Of a stretch of DNA of 44,745 nt, positions 31,163-39,363 are shown piece after piece. The translations under genes and the position numbers were made by a program. The stretch comes from CAYTEH01 sp964436765 (GTDB taxonomy: Bacteria > Patescibacteriota > Gracilibacteria > Peribacterales > Peribacteraceae), in the NCBI GenBank assembly GCA_964436765.1, contig CAYTEH010000009.1:1-44745 (forward strand). The letters are read 5' to 3'. Under the pieces are notes generated by a model. It was not told the DNA's origin. It saw only the letters and a list, made by a program, of their open reading frames with translations, and did no database searches. Every line of letters starts with the position of its first letter. The first letter of the stretch is position 1.

Positions 31163-31207
31163 AATCCCAAAAGCATTTGTATGCTTTTTGGAGTATTCTT
31201 CCATTGT

Positions 31208-31284
31208 GCCCCTGTAGCTCAGTTGGATAGAGCGCCTGGCTTCGAACCAGGAGGTCGTGGGTTCAACTCCTGCCGGGGGCACCA
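31208..31284 (+). tRNA. tRNA-Arg (anticodon TCG)
   Basis: Complete cloverleaf: acceptor GCCCCTG with CGGGGGC, D-arm GCTC..GAGC, anticodon stem CCTGG/CCAGG with loop CTTCGAA (anticodon 31242-31244), T-arm GTGGG TTCAACT CCTGC, and encoded CCA after discriminator A. It reads CGA and, with A34 absent, CGG-type wobble codons. Confidence 0.97.
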
Positions 31285-31290
31285 TTCTGC

Positions 31291-31296
31291 TACACT
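31291..31296 (+). promoter_or_regulatory. -10 box directly after the tRNA
   Basis: TACACT ends 7 nt before ATG 31304, implying a leaderless transcript. The -35 would fall inside the tRNA gene's T-arm. Readthrough from the tRNA is an alternative. Confidence 0.4.
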
Positions 31297-31303
31297 GCAC
31301 AGT

Positions 31304-31639
31304 ATGTCTTTTGACGATGATGAACTGCGGCGGAAGCGTGAAATGACGCACGATAAGGCGCTCACGACCCCCAATGAGAAATTGCAGAAGCAGGATCACG
31401 AGATGAATGCGAAGAAGAAGGAGCTCACCGAGCTCAAGGCCAAGGTCGAGCGGTCGCAGGTACTGCAGAAGACCGACAAGCAGCAGGGGACTGGCGGCAT
31501 GAAGAAAGAAGAGGTCCTGACGGGCGACAGCAAGAGCGGCGGTCGCGATACGCAGAAGATGCAGCTGCGGCAGGAACGATTGAAGGCCGATATCGAGAAG
31601 CAGCAGGGAACGACGGAGCAAGGCAGGAAAACGCCATGA
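31304..31639 (+). CDS. Charged coiled-coil hypothetical protein
   Basis: 111 residues, no family recognised. Highly charged and Gln/Lys-rich with helical stretches (EKLQKQDHEMNAKKKELTEL, KVERSQVLQKTDKQQ, KMQLRQERLKADIEKQQG) separated by Gly-rich breaks; no signal peptide or membrane span. The sequence suggests a largely helical, partly disordered cytosolic protein. It starts 19 nt after the tRNA. The longer upstream frame runs through the tRNA and is rejected. Confidence 0.65.
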   Translation: MSFDDDELRRKREMTHDKALTTPNEKLQKQDHEMNAKKKELTELKAKVERSQVLQKTDKQQGTGGMKKEEVLTGDSKSGGRDTQKMQLRQERLKADIEKQQGTTEQGRKTP

Positions 31640-31640
31640 C

Positions 31641-31702
31641 AGAAGATTGAAGATGCCAGATCGAAGATTGAACTTTCTTTGCATCTTTTCTCTTCAATCT
31701 TC
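31641..31702. repeat. GAAGATT heptad inverted repeat
   Basis: The left side reads GAAGATT GAAGATG CCAGATC GAAGATT GAAC in 7-nt steps. The right side is complementary (GCATC, TTTTCTC, TTCAATCTTC). It begins 2 nt after the stop of the 111-aa gene and could terminate it. Same building plan as 3683-3751 and 24848-24909. Confidence 0.6.
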
Positions 31703-31752
31703 ATTCTTTTGCCCTTAATCTTGCCTTAACCTCCTTAATCTACAGTTCCCGC

Positions 31753-32415
31753 ATGCACATCCTCCTGATCGAAGACCAACAGAAGCTTGCCGATAACATC
31801 CGCCAGTTTTTGGAACTGGAGCATTATGCGGTGACGGTGTGTAACGACGGCAAGGAGGGGTTCGAAAAAGCGATGACGCAGGACATCGACCTGCTGATTC
31901 TCGATATCAATTTGCCCGGCATGGACGGGTATGTGATCTGCTCGCTCCTGCGCCAGAACAAGAAGCACATGCCCATTCTCATGCTCACGGCCCGCACCAA
32001 GCAGCAGGAAGTGGTGCACGGGCTCAATATCGGCGCCGACGATTATCTGGGCAAACCTTTCGATCTGGAAGAATTGCTCGCGCGGGTGCGCGCCCTGCTC
32101 CGGCGGCATGCCACCGAGAAGCAGCCGCTCCTGGAAAGCGGCGGCATCGTGCTCGATACCAATACCCAGGAGGTCAACCGCAACGGCAAGAAGGTGACGC
32201 TCTCCCCCAAGGAGTATGCGCTCCTCGAATTCTTGCTCCGCAAACGGGGCATGGTGCAGAGCCGTCCCTCGATCATCGAGCACGTGTGGGGCGGGCGGGA
32301 CGAGCTCATGTTCAGCCAGACGGTAGACGTGCACGTGGCGTACCTGCGGCGTAAGCTCGGCAAGAACGTCATCAAGACGGTTCCCGGCAAAGGGTATCTT
32401 GTCTCCGCGGACTGA
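31753..32415 (+). CDS. OmpR/PhoB-family response regulator
   Basis: 220 residues. Receiver domain (1-about 120): MHILLIEDQQ acidic pocket, phospho-acceptor LLILDINLPGMDG (D51), LTART switch Thr and LGKPFD (K101). C-terminal winged helix: LSPKEYALLEFLL, VQSRPSIIEHVWG and VDVHVAYLRRKLG ending in the IKTVPGKGYLV hairpin, as in PhoB/OmpR. DNA-binding transcription factor controlled by the histidine kinase 23 nt downstream. Leaderless or nearly so: TACAGT ends 6 nt before the ATG. Target genes cannot be read. Confidence 0.95.
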   Translation: MHILLIEDQQKLADNIRQFLELEHYAVTVCNDGKEGFEKAMTQDIDLLILDINLPGMDGYVICSLLRQNKKHMPILMLTARTKQQEVVHGLNIGADDYLGKPFDLEELLARVRALLRRHATEKQPLLESGGIVLDTNTQEVNRNGKKVTLSPKEYALLEFLLRKRGMVQSRPSIIEHVWGGRDELMFSQTVDVHVAYLRRKLGKNVIKTVPGKGYLVSAD

Positions 32416-32438
32416 CGTCCTGGTTTCCCTCCCGCTTC

Positions 32439-33635
32439 ATGTTCAAGCAGATCAGCACGCAGATCGCGCGGCAGTTCACGGCCTTCGTCTTCCTGTTGCT
32501 GTTACTGAACGGTTCGATCTTCCTCGCAGCCGATATCGGCAATGCGCGCAGGCAGGCCGGCATGCGTCTGCAGCGCCTGGCGCAGGACGTGATGCAGCGG
32601 ACGCGCGTGGCCCCCAACGGCGCGATCGCCGTGACCCTCACTCCCATGATGCGCAGCAACGTCCGGGTGGTGGATAGCGCCGGAAACGCCGTCTATACCG
32701 GAGCGTTTTTTGAGGATATTCCGTTCGACCACCATGGGGGGTTTGCGGATGTCACCAAGGAAGGGGAGCAGTACAACATGTTCACCGGCGTCATCGAGCG
32801 GGATGGGAACGTGCTGGGTTATGTCCAGATAGGCCAGGTCGAGCGGCTGCAGCTGGGAGACCTGCCGTTCCGCGCGCTCATGTATCTGCTCGTGAGCGTG
32901 GGGATTTCGGCGCTCACGTTCGGCGTGGGGCGTTTCTTCGCGCGTACGAGTCTTGCGCCCGCCGAGCAGATGGTGGAACGGCTCGAGCAATTCACGCAGG
33001 ACGCCAGCCACGAACTGCGTACGCCCATCGCGACGCTCAGTTCCTCCCTGGATCTTGCGATGCGGACGGGGAAATACAAGGAAGGCATCACGTCTGCGAA
33101 GGAAGATTTAAAGGAAGTCTCCGTCCTTGTGGAGCGCTTGCTGGAGCTCGCAAGACTGGACAAATTTATTATTCAACAGGAGCAGGTGGACCTCAGCTCC
33201 CTCGTAGAGACCGCCGCCGACAAATTCCGTCCGCTTGCTGCGGGGAAGGCTGTCTCCATCAACTGCTCGGTCGTTCCGGGCATTCTGGTTGAAGGGGATC
33301 CGGCGCTTCTGCGTCAGGTGGTCAATAACCTGCTGACGAACGCCATCAAGTTCAGCAAAGAGAGCGGCGGTACCGTCACCGTCACGCTCGCGAAAGACAC
33401 GTTGACGGTGAAGGACACCGGCATCGGCATCTCCAAGGACGCGCTGCCGCACGTGTTCCAGCGCTTCTACCAGGCCGATACCTCGCGCACCAACGATGGC
33501 TTCGGTCTCGGGCTGGCTCTCGTGAAGCGCATCACGGAGCTTCACGGATGGTCTATCGCGGTTGAGAGCGTCGAGAACGAGGGCACCACGTTCACCGTGC
33601 GCTTCCGCACAATGTCTTCCCGCAAGCATGCATGA
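32439..33635 (+). CDS. Membrane sensor histidine kinase
   Basis: 398 residues. TM1 at about 12-31 (FTAFVFLLLLLNGSIFLA), an extracytoplasmic sensor of about 110 residues, TM2 at about 146-167, then HisKA with FTQDASHELRTPIATL (H191) and a complete HATPase: NNLLTNAIKFS (N box), KDTGIGISKD (G1), FQRFYQAD (F box) and GFGLGLALVK (G2). The linker is very short, so there is no clear HAMP. It forms an operon with the preceding regulator and presumably phosphorylates its D51. The signal is unknown. Confidence 0.94.
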   Translation: MFKQISTQIARQFTAFVFLLLLLNGSIFLAADIGNARRQAGMRLQRLAQDVMQRTRVAPNGAIAVTLTPMMRSNVRVVDSAGNAVYTGAFFEDIPFDHHGGFADVTKEGEQYNMFTGVIERDGNVLGYVQIGQVERLQLGDLPFRALMYLLVSVGISALTFGVGRFFARTSLAPAEQMVERLEQFTQDASHELRTPIATLSSSLDLAMRTGKYKEGITSAKEDLKEVSVLVERLLELARLDKFIIQQEQVDLSSLVETAADKFRPLAAGKAVSINCSVVPGILVEGDPALLRQVVNNLLTNAIKFSKESGGTVTVTLAKDTLTVKDTGIGISKDALPHVFQRFYQADTSRTNDGFGLGLALVKRITELHGWSIAVESVENEGTTFTVRFRTMSSRKHA

Positions 33636-33696
33636 GGTCTGGTCACTCATCCATGTTCTTCCGCTCGCCCTGCATTCGATGACAGATGGCACACGC

Positions 33697-33984
33697 CTAG
33701 TTTGTTTTGCGGTTCATGCACTCGTACGCCTCTTCCAGTACGTGCTGCAGGTTGTGGTTCAACGTGTCGTGCCCCGTTCCGTGCAGAAGAGATTCAATCC
33801 TGCTTGCGGTCTCCAGCGCATTCTCCGAGTCCAGGATGAGGAGGCCATCGGCAATTTCGCGGATTTTCGTACGCAGTTTTATTGCGGATGCAACCCACAG
33901 GCGGTTCTTACTCTCCCGCAGGCCGAGAGCATCCTGATGCATGGCGATGGCTTCATCCATCCATCCTCGTATGTTGGTGAGCAT
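33697..33984 (-). CDS. Hypothetical 95-aa helical protein
   Basis: Unrecognised. Helix-rich and soluble (MDEAIAMHQDALGLRESKNR, AIKLRTKIREIADGLLIL, ALETASRIESLLHGTG). Upstream on the minus strand TTGACT (34013-34018) and, 17 nt on, AAAATA lie close to ATG 33984, in an AT-rich patch, giving a plausible leaderless promoter. Convergent with the histidine kinase gene. No function proposed. Confidence 0.6.
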   Translation of the reverse strand: MLTNIRGWMDEAIAMHQDALGLRESKNRLWVASAIKLRTKIREIADGLLILDSENALETASRIESLLHGTGHDTLNHNLQHVLEEAYECMNRKTN

Positions 33985-34088
33985 AGTGATATTTTTACAC
34001 TAAATAAAATAAAGTCAATTTCCTCCGCTATGTGCCGATCATTCCCGTATGGCGCACGCCGATCAAGCTCATTTGCACTGTCTGCTTC

Positions 34089-34775
34089 TTAGATACTGCT
34101 CTCTCGGCAACGGTTCTTTTCCGCGAAGACACGATAGACCCTGGCCCCCGCACGGGTCGATACACTCGTGTGCAGGCGCGTGCCGACATAATGCGCAGCC
34201 GCACCGTCATCAATCGCGATGCCCGGTGCGATCGTGCCGCTCTTCACCATTTTTTTGAACCACGGGCGTCGCTCTTTCTCGCTGCTGTAATGCGGGCAGC
34301 AGCTGCCGGGGAGGAAGCCGAGGCAGGGGAGCGTCCTGAGCTCCTTCGCCCACGAGTCGGTTGAGCCCTCCTCGAACCAGCAGATGGCGCCGGCGCTGAC
34401 GCCCGCAAGCACGATGCCCTTCTCCCACGCCTCGCGGAGGATCGAGTCGACGCCCCACTCGCGCCACACCGCAAGCATGCTTTTGGTGTTCCCGCCTCCG
34501 ACGAAGATCGCATCCTGGCCCAGGAGCGTTTTTCGGAGATCCGGCGTCCGTTCAAACAGGGGAACATGGGTCGGTTTGCAGTCGAGCCGCGAGAACGTGG
34601 CGTAGAAATTCGCGATGTACCGGGGGGTATCGCCCGTCGCGGTGGCAAGGAATGCGATTCTCGGACGTGCCTTGCCGGTCTGCTTCAGAATGTACTTCTC
34701 AAAGAGCGGCTCCTGGTCCGGTCCCGCGAACGCCGCGCCGCCGATAGCGATGATGTGCCGTTTCGTCGCAGCCAT
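34089..34775 (-). CDS. Peptidase E-like S51 serine peptidase
   Basis: 228 residues from ATG 34775 (MAATKRHIIAIGGAAFAG). S51 peptidases include PepE (Asp-X dipeptides) and cyanophycinase-type enzymes. The nucleophile elbow is LAGVSAGAICWFE (S127), with FVGGGNTKSMLAVW before it and GIAIDDGAAAHY after it, all typical. Length fits PepE (about 229). Cytosolic. TACGCT ends 6 nt upstream of the ATG, so leaderless. Residual doubt concerns substrate only. Confidence 0.88.
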   Translation of the reverse strand: MAATKRHIIAIGGAAFAGPDQEPLFEKYILKQTGKARPRIAFLATATGDTPRYIANFYATFSRLDCKPTHVPLFERTPDLRKTLLGQDAIFVGGGNTKSMLAVWREWGVDSILREAWEKGIVLAGVSAGAICWFEEGSTDSWAKELRTLPCLGFLPGSCCPHYSSEKERRPWFKKMVKSGTIAPGIAIDDGAAAHYVGTRLHTSVSTRAGARVYRVFAEKNRCRESSI

Positions 34776-34856
34776 GCGCCGAGCGTACCTTAACCTCTTC
34801 TTAATATCATCCCGATACGATGATGCACGCACACACAGAGAAAGAGCAGATTAGAG

Positions 34857-34889
34857 AGAAAGAGGCTGCCGGGGGGCGGCCTTCTTTCT
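34857..34889. terminator. Strong hairpin in the 34.8 kb intergenic region
   Basis: GAAAGAGGCTGCC, loop GGGG, GGCGGCCTTCTTTC with few mismatches. It lies between the PepE start and the YibE/F stop. No T-tract of note follows on either strand, so its role is uncertain. Confidence 0.45.
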
Positions 34890-34897
34890 GAATGATC

Positions 34898-34931
34898 AGC
34901 CTTCGCTTTGCGAAGCTACGGCTGGCAAGCC
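34898..34931. repeat. GCCTTCGCTTTGCGAAGC hairpin repeat
   Basis: AGCC + TTCGC, loop TTT, GCGAA + ... GGCT, followed by GGCAAGCC. I recognise the word CTTCGCTTTGCGAAGCTACGG as a palindromic unit common in intergenic DNA of many draft genomes. No gene overlaps it. Confidence 0.55.
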
Positions 34932-34941
34932 AATGAAGCAG

Positions 34942-35041
34942 TGACCAATGACCAGTGAAATGATTAATAGATACATTGATGAATAAAAAACATTCACACT
35001 TTTTTTATTGTGCAACTGGCCATTCCCTTGATCATTGGTCA
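34942..35041. repeat. TGACCAA-type inverted repeat after YibE/F
   Basis: Arms TGACCAATGA (34942-34951) and TCATTGGTCA (35032-35041), the left extended in heptads (TGACCAA TGACCAG TGAAATG). The right arm overlaps the YibE/F stop codon. Same family as 16166-16259. The interior is AT-rich, with a CACACTTTTTTTATTGTG hairpin that could terminate transcription. Confidence 0.6.
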
Positions 35042-36160
35042 TGTATGTGAATGTCCCCAGTGTCCTGCGCCTCCCCGCCCTCCCTGCAGAAAGTATGCAG
35101 CGAACCAGGTCGATACGGGGACGGCTACAAGCAGTGTTGCACTTCCGACGAGCGTGCGGATGATTTCTTCCGCGAGGAATTCGCCGTTCAGGGTCACCCA
35201 CAGCGGCGTCTGATCATCGCGCAGGAGCAGGAGGAGCGGCAACGATGCGCCGACATACGCAAGTGCCAGGGTATTGATAAGCGAGGCGATGTGCTCGTTT
35301 CCAACCGATTGTCCGGCCTTCATCAGCTGCCGCATGGTCAGACGCGGGTTGGCCTTGCTGATTTCATCGATCGCTGCCGTTTGCGCTGTAGTTACATCGT
35401 CCAGTACTCCAAGGCAGCCGATGACGATGCCGCTGAGGAGTAATCCCTGCAGGTTTACCTTCTGAAGAAGTCCGGTCTGCAGAAACATCGATTCCTCTGA
35501 GCCCATGCCGAAAAGCTTCGTCATATGGACGAAGATCACCGCCATCAGCACCGAAATGCCCAGAGTCATGAGTGTACTGAGGAGCGCAATTGACGTGCGT
35601 TTGCTGAATCCATGGGCCAGGTAGAGTGATGTCACCGCAATTGCTGCGCAGCCAGCCATTGTTGTGGACAGCGGGTCGGAGCCCGCGACGATCCGTGGGA
35701 TGACGAAGAAGAGGAGGATGCCGACGCTCACGCCGATGCCCGCGATGGATGTGATGCCTGTACGTCCGCCAAAAAGAACACCGAGACCCACGAAAAACAG
35801 TAGAACCCACATCATTGCCGGCAGTCGGTACTTCTGCGCCAGCAGGTATTCGGCGCTGCCATCGATTTTCACCTGCTTCAGGATCACCACTCTCTCTCCG
35901 ACCCGGAAGACCGTGTCGTCGCGGTCGCGAATATTCGCGTTTCTGATAACGATGCGCTTGCCTGCTTCGGAGCCGCTGATGATTTCGAGGTCGAACGTCT
36001 CCAGCGTTTCGTCGGAGCGTTCCGGCTGTCTGTCCTGCGTGATGCCTGTGATGTCCGCCGTCATGAATTCCTGGGTTGGCTCGGGCATCTGCCCCAGCGC
36101 GGGACCGGCATGGGCAAATATGGCAACGGCCAGGATGATGAGCGGGAACCGGCGTGTCAT
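35039..36160 (-). CDS. YibE/F-family membrane protein
   Basis: 373 residues. A signal peptide (MTRRFPLIILAVAIFAHAGPALG) leads to an external beta-rich domain of about 85 residues (EIISGSEAGKRIVIRNANIR, VGERVVILKQVKIDG), then seven or so helices. The first is MMWVLLFFVGLGVLFGGRTGI, followed by GCLGVLDDVTTAQTAAI and QLMKAGQSVGNEHIASLINTL, the family signature of YibE/F (PF07907). Function is not established; it is probably an exporter or envelope protein. The C-terminus is Gly/His-rich. It follows the ZIP gene by 15 nt and is probably co-transcribed. Confidence 0.88.
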   Translation of the reverse strand: MTRRFPLIILAVAIFAHAGPALGQMPEPTQEFMTADITGITQDRQPERSDETLETFDLEIISGSEAGKRIVIRNANIRDRDDTVFRVGERVVILKQVKIDGSAEYLLAQKYRLPAMMWVLLFFVGLGVLFGGRTGITSIAGIGVSVGILLFFVIPRIVAGSDPLSTTMAGCAAIAVTSLYLAHGFSKRTSIALLSTLMTLGISVLMAVIFVHMTKLFGMGSEESMFLQTGLLQKVNLQGLLLSGIVIGCLGVLDDVTTAQTAAIDEISKANPRLTMRQLMKAGQSVGNEHIASLINTLALAYVGASLPLLLLLRDDQTPLWVTLNGEFLAEEIIRTLVGSATLLVAVPVSTWFAAYFLQGGRGGAGHWGHSHT

Positions 36161-36175
36161 ACGGACCAGGAGAAG

Positions 36176-36937
36176 CTACTCGAGAAACAGCATGGCGTAC
36201 ATCGTCAGCATTCCGGCCAGCATCATGATGAACTGCAGCAGCCCCTGACGTGCGCCGGTATGCTTGTGTAATTCGGGGATGAGGTCGGAGCCCGCTATAT
36301 AGAGCAGGTTGCCGGCTGCGAACGGAAGCAGATATTGTCCGATCGACGCTATTTCTGCATGGATGAACAGTACGGCCATCGCTCCCAGTACGGCCGTGAG
36401 CGCCGATGCCAGGTTCCAGAGCATCGCGCTCTTTTTCGAAAAGCCGCTGTACACCAGGAGTGCATAATCGCCCAGTTCCTGCGGGATCTCGTGGAGCAGC
36501 ACGGCGACCGTGGTGGCGATGCCCACTTCCACGCTCACGAGGTAACTGCCCGCGATGAGCACGCCGTCCACCACGTTGTGGATGCCGTCGCCGACGAGGC
36601 ACAGGTACCCCACGGGGTGATGATGATGCGAGTGCCCCTCGCCCTTTCCGGGCAAGACGTGGCAGTGGTGCCAGTGGATAGCCTTCTCGATGATGAAGGA
36701 AAAGAGCATGCCTCCGAGTACGATGGGCATGGCTGCAGCCAGATCCCCCCCTTCGGCAAGTTCAGGCAACATGTGAAGAAAAACATCGCCCAGGATGGCT
36801 CCTGTCGAGAAGCCGACAAAATACAGCATTCCTTTCTGGAGCAACGATGGTTTCAGCCCAGCGAGCGCGATGCCCACAAGGGACACCAGGCTGACGCCGA
36901 TGACGCTCAGGAGGGTGAGAAGAACAGGATCAGACAT
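36176..36937 (-). CDS. ZIP-family metal transporter
   Basis: 253 residues from ATG 36937 (MSDPVLLTLLSVIGVSLVSL). About eight helices and a His-rich loop (GEGHSHHHHPVGY), with the two metal-binding helices GDGIHNVVDGVLIAGS and AVLLHEIPQELGDYALLV that define ZIP proteins. Imports Zn2+ or another divalent ion. The gene directly upstream ends in what looks like a Fur-family tail, so Zn-responsive control is plausible. YibE/F follows in the same direction. Confidence 0.93.
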   Translation of the reverse strand: MSDPVLLTLLSVIGVSLVSLVGIALAGLKPSLLQKGMLYFVGFSTGAILGDVFLHMLPELAEGGDLAAAMPIVLGGMLFSFIIEKAIHWHHCHVLPGKGEGHSHHHHPVGYLCLVGDGIHNVVDGVLIAGSYLVSVEVGIATTVAVLLHEIPQELGDYALLVYSGFSKKSAMLWNLASALTAVLGAMAVLFIHAEIASIGQYLLPFAAGNLLYIAGSDLIPELHKHTGARQGLLQFIMMLAGMLTMYAMLFLE

Positions 36938-36954
36938 AAGAATACGGGGAAAAA

Positions 36955-37011
36955 TTACGAGCAGGAGCGGCACGTGCCGATGATTTCACTCACGTGCCCG
37001 CTCGGGCGGAA
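36955..37011 (-). CDS. C-terminal tail of a Fur/Zur-family regulator (cut by the assembly gap)
   Basis: Only 18 codons remain: FRPSGHVSEIIGTCRSCS then TAA. The pattern GHxxEIxGxCxxC is that of the C-terminus of Fur/PerR/Zur proteins, where the Cys pair binds structural Zn. It lies 17 nt upstream of the ZIP start in the same direction, as expected for a Zur controlling a zinc importer. The evidence is short, so confidence is moderate. Confidence 0.5.
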   Translation of the reverse strand, partial: FRPSGHVSEIIGTCRSCS

Positions 37012-37111
37012 NNNNNNNNNNNNNNNNNNNNNNNNNNNNNNNNNNNNNNNNNNNNNNNNNNNNNNNNNNNNNNNNNNNNNNNNNNNNNNNNNNNNNNNNN
37101 NNNNNNNNNNN
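37012..37111. other. Assembly gap (100 N)
   Basis: Exactly 100 N, the conventional size for a gap of unknown length. Gene order across it should not be trusted; open frames running through it are artefacts. Confidence 0.98.
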
Positions 37112-37578
37112 CGGTACCCCCACGAGAGCATGCCGCGCAGCGGTCGGTAGTACTTGTGGCGTCGGACGAAGAGCACCGCGTCGTGCGTTGCGAGCAGCGG
37201 CACGGCGTCCAGGAGCATCGACGGCGGGTACTGGCCGTCTGCGTGGAGCAAGATGACCCAGTCGTTCATGCCCGCGCGGAAAGCGGCATCGCACGCGTCC
37301 GCGAAGCCGAGCCGCCGCGGATGCGTCACGAGCCGGATCGTGCCCGGGTGGTCCGCCATCATCTCATGCACCCGCTTCGCCGTGCCATCGGTGCTGCCGT
37401 CGTCGATCACGGTGATGTCGAACCTGTCCGCGCAGCGCGGAAGCACCGCGAGGCAATCCCGGAGCACGTGTGCCACCGATTCTTCCTCGTTATGCGCGGG
37501 GATCACGACCGAGACCGACGGCGCGCGGGCCGTGTCGTCCCCCTGCCTGTGCCGGATCGTGCGGGGTGTTTCTTCCAC
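37112..37578 (-). CDS. GT2-family glycosyltransferase, 3' part lost in the gap
   Basis: N-terminal 155 residues of a GT-A fold enzyme: PSVSVVIPAHNEEESVAHVL, FDITVIDDGSTDGTAKRVHE, FADACDAAFRAGMNDWVILL and HADGQYPPSML (the DxD equivalent is ADGQ, as in dolichyl-phosphate mannosyltransferase-like enzymes). A GTG at 37578 is the first start in this frame and overlaps the preceding membrane-protein gene by 76 nt. It should move a sugar from a nucleotide donor to a lipid or glycan. The rest of the gene is beyond the gap. Confidence 0.85.
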
Positions 37579-39287
37579 AGGCCCGTAGCGTGCCAGAGGA
37601 TGCTGCCTGTAAACAGCGCAAGTGCAGCGAGGCTCATGCGGTCGGCGAGCCATTGGGCCCACGACACGTTCCACGTGACGGGGCGGCCCGTGATGAATGC
37701 CTCGAAGTTCGCAGTGTCGGAGGCCGCGATGCGGCTGCCGGGGCGGCAGCCGTTTTCGTCGGGGTAGATATAGCATGCGGGGTTCATCAGGTTGAAAAAT
37801 CCTTCGCGGATCGACCGCGTCGGTCCTTCGCTCAGGATGCGGCTCTGCGGCTGGCCAGCCCACGTGAACAGGGCGTCTTCCGTGCAGACGAGCCCGGTCG
37901 TCCCCAGGAACGTGGTGTTTCCGGAGATCACAGTTGTCACGGGTACGCGCTCAAAGTGATTCGCTTCCAGACGGCCGATGTCTTTCCGTATCTTGTGCAG
38001 GTCTGCATACAGGCGTACCTGCCCGACGAGACTGCCGTGAGCCAGCGGGAACGCGACGACAGTCACCGCCATTGCGATCGCTGCCGCAGTTTTCTCGTAC
38101 CGCGGTACGGACGCCAGTGAGTGCCGGAGCGCCGCGATGCCGCCGATCGCGAACACGAGCGAGAAGGGGTACAGGAACCGGATCATCACCCGCAGGGACG
38201 AAAAGAACGGCAAGTAGGACAGGATCAGAGGTATCACTCCATAGCCCTGAACCACTTCCAGACACACTTCCAGCAGCAACGCCGAATAGACGATGACGAA
38301 TGCGCGGCGGCGCAGCATCCCGTCTCGCATCGGTCCAAAGAGGAGGCCGGTGCCCACGATCAGGCCCATGAGCACCACGGGGGACAGGAACAGGCTGTTC
38401 TCATGCGAGTCCCAGGGAATGCCGCGGAACGCACTTGCATCCTGCGGGAACGACCATAGTGAACGCAGCACAAGAAGCAGCGTGCTGGTCGTCACGGACA
38501 GTGTCCCGAACACAGTCGTGCGCGGGAACACCTGCATCAGGCTTCCGACGGCAACGAGTTTGCTGCCGCAGAGAAGTACGGCTCCGCCGCCGAGTACCGC
38601 CCATCGCCGCAGAAGGCTCGCGGGGGCCGGCAGAGTCTGCCTTCTGAATACGAAGAGGGGTGGAAGAAGCAGTACGGTAACGAACCCCGCAAAGAGCAGC
38701 GTGAAGTAGCCCGCGGCATGCAGGATCATCGCTGTCAGGAGTGCGCAGAGGGATGCACGCAACAGAAGGGGCATCCGCGGACTCTCGGCTGAAAGAAGAA
38801 GCCATAATAACCAGCCTATGAACGGCATCGGGATGAAGTTGAGGTGACCGACAAGCAGGTGCATCAGGTAGAATCCGTGGGAGGTCACGATCAACGCGAG
38901 CACATGCGACCAGGGCCCGCCCAGCTTGAGCACGTCCTTCCCGACGCGGTACCATCCCGCGTAGCCTGCGAGGAGTGTCACAAGCACCGTAATCTCCATG
39001 GCAATCCACGGGTCCGTGACGAGCGCCAGCGCCTGTAACAGCGAATACGACAGGTCATTCGGATGGCCGTATAGCGGCATCCCGCCGCACAGGTGCACCG
39101 CGTACCGGAGCGGCGCCAGCCCGTAATGCGCGACATGCCATCGTCCTGCGATAAGGTAACGGAAGAACATCGGGAAATCCCCGCCGATCATTGGCAGGCG
39201 CGCGTGCAGTGCCGAGAAAAAGAAGCCGATGAAGACCGCCAGCGGAAGGAGCCATGCGGTATGCCGGAGCATTCCTCGTGCGCGCAT
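37503..39287 (-). CDS. Polytopic membrane protein, GT-C/YfhO-like
   Basis: 594 residues with about twelve hydrophobic helices, beginning AWLLPLAVFIGFFFSALHAR. After TM1 there is a loop with GGDFPMFFRYLIAGRWHVAH, and later GFYLMHLLVGHLNFIPMPFI, an arrangement typical of GT-C type membrane glycosyltransferases and YfhO-like proteins. No exact family assigned. A soluble C-terminal domain (ADLHKIRKDIGRLEANHFER onward) precedes the last helix. The extreme C-terminus (RTTRPARRRSRS-type) is an out-of-frame reading of the GT2 start, so an assembly frameshift or genuine overlap is possible. Probably works with the GT2 enzyme in glycan or lipid assembly. Confidence 0.75.
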   Translation of the reverse strand: MRARGMLRHTAWLLPLAVFIGFFFSALHARLPMIGGDFPMFFRYLIAGRWHVAHYGLAPLRYAVHLCGGMPLYGHPNDLSYSLLQALALVTDPWIAMEITVLVTLLAGYAGWYRVGKDVLKLGGPWSHVLALIVTSHGFYLMHLLVGHLNFIPMPFIGWLLWLLLSAESPRMPLLLRASLCALLTAMILHAAGYFTLLFAGFVTVLLLPPLFVFRRQTLPAPASLLRRWAVLGGGAVLLCGSKLVAVGSLMQVFPRTTVFGTLSVTTSTLLLVLRSLWSFPQDASAFRGIPWDSHENSLFLSPVVLMGLIVGTGLLFGPMRDGMLRRRAFVIVYSALLLEVCLEVVQGYGVIPLILSYLPFFSSLRVMIRFLYPFSLVFAIGGIAALRHSLASVPRYEKTAAAIAMAVTVVAFPLAHGSLVGQVRLYADLHKIRKDIGRLEANHFERVPVTTVISGNTTFLGTTGLVCTEDALFTWAGQPQSRILSEGPTRSIREGFFNLMNPACYIYPDENGCRPGSRIAASDTANFEAFITGRPVTWNVSWAQWLADRMSLAALALFTGSILWHATGLWKKHPARSGTGRGTTRPARRRSRS

Positions 39288-39363
39288 CGGTCCGCATGGT
39301 ACCAGAGACCGGTAATGAACCGGGGATGCAGGTGTCTTACATGTGCATCTTTCCCCTCACCGT

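Noticed and set aside
36955..37863. Single open frame spanning the 100-N gap
   Set aside because: Frame continuity through N is meaningless; the two sides resemble different families (GT2 and Fur tail).
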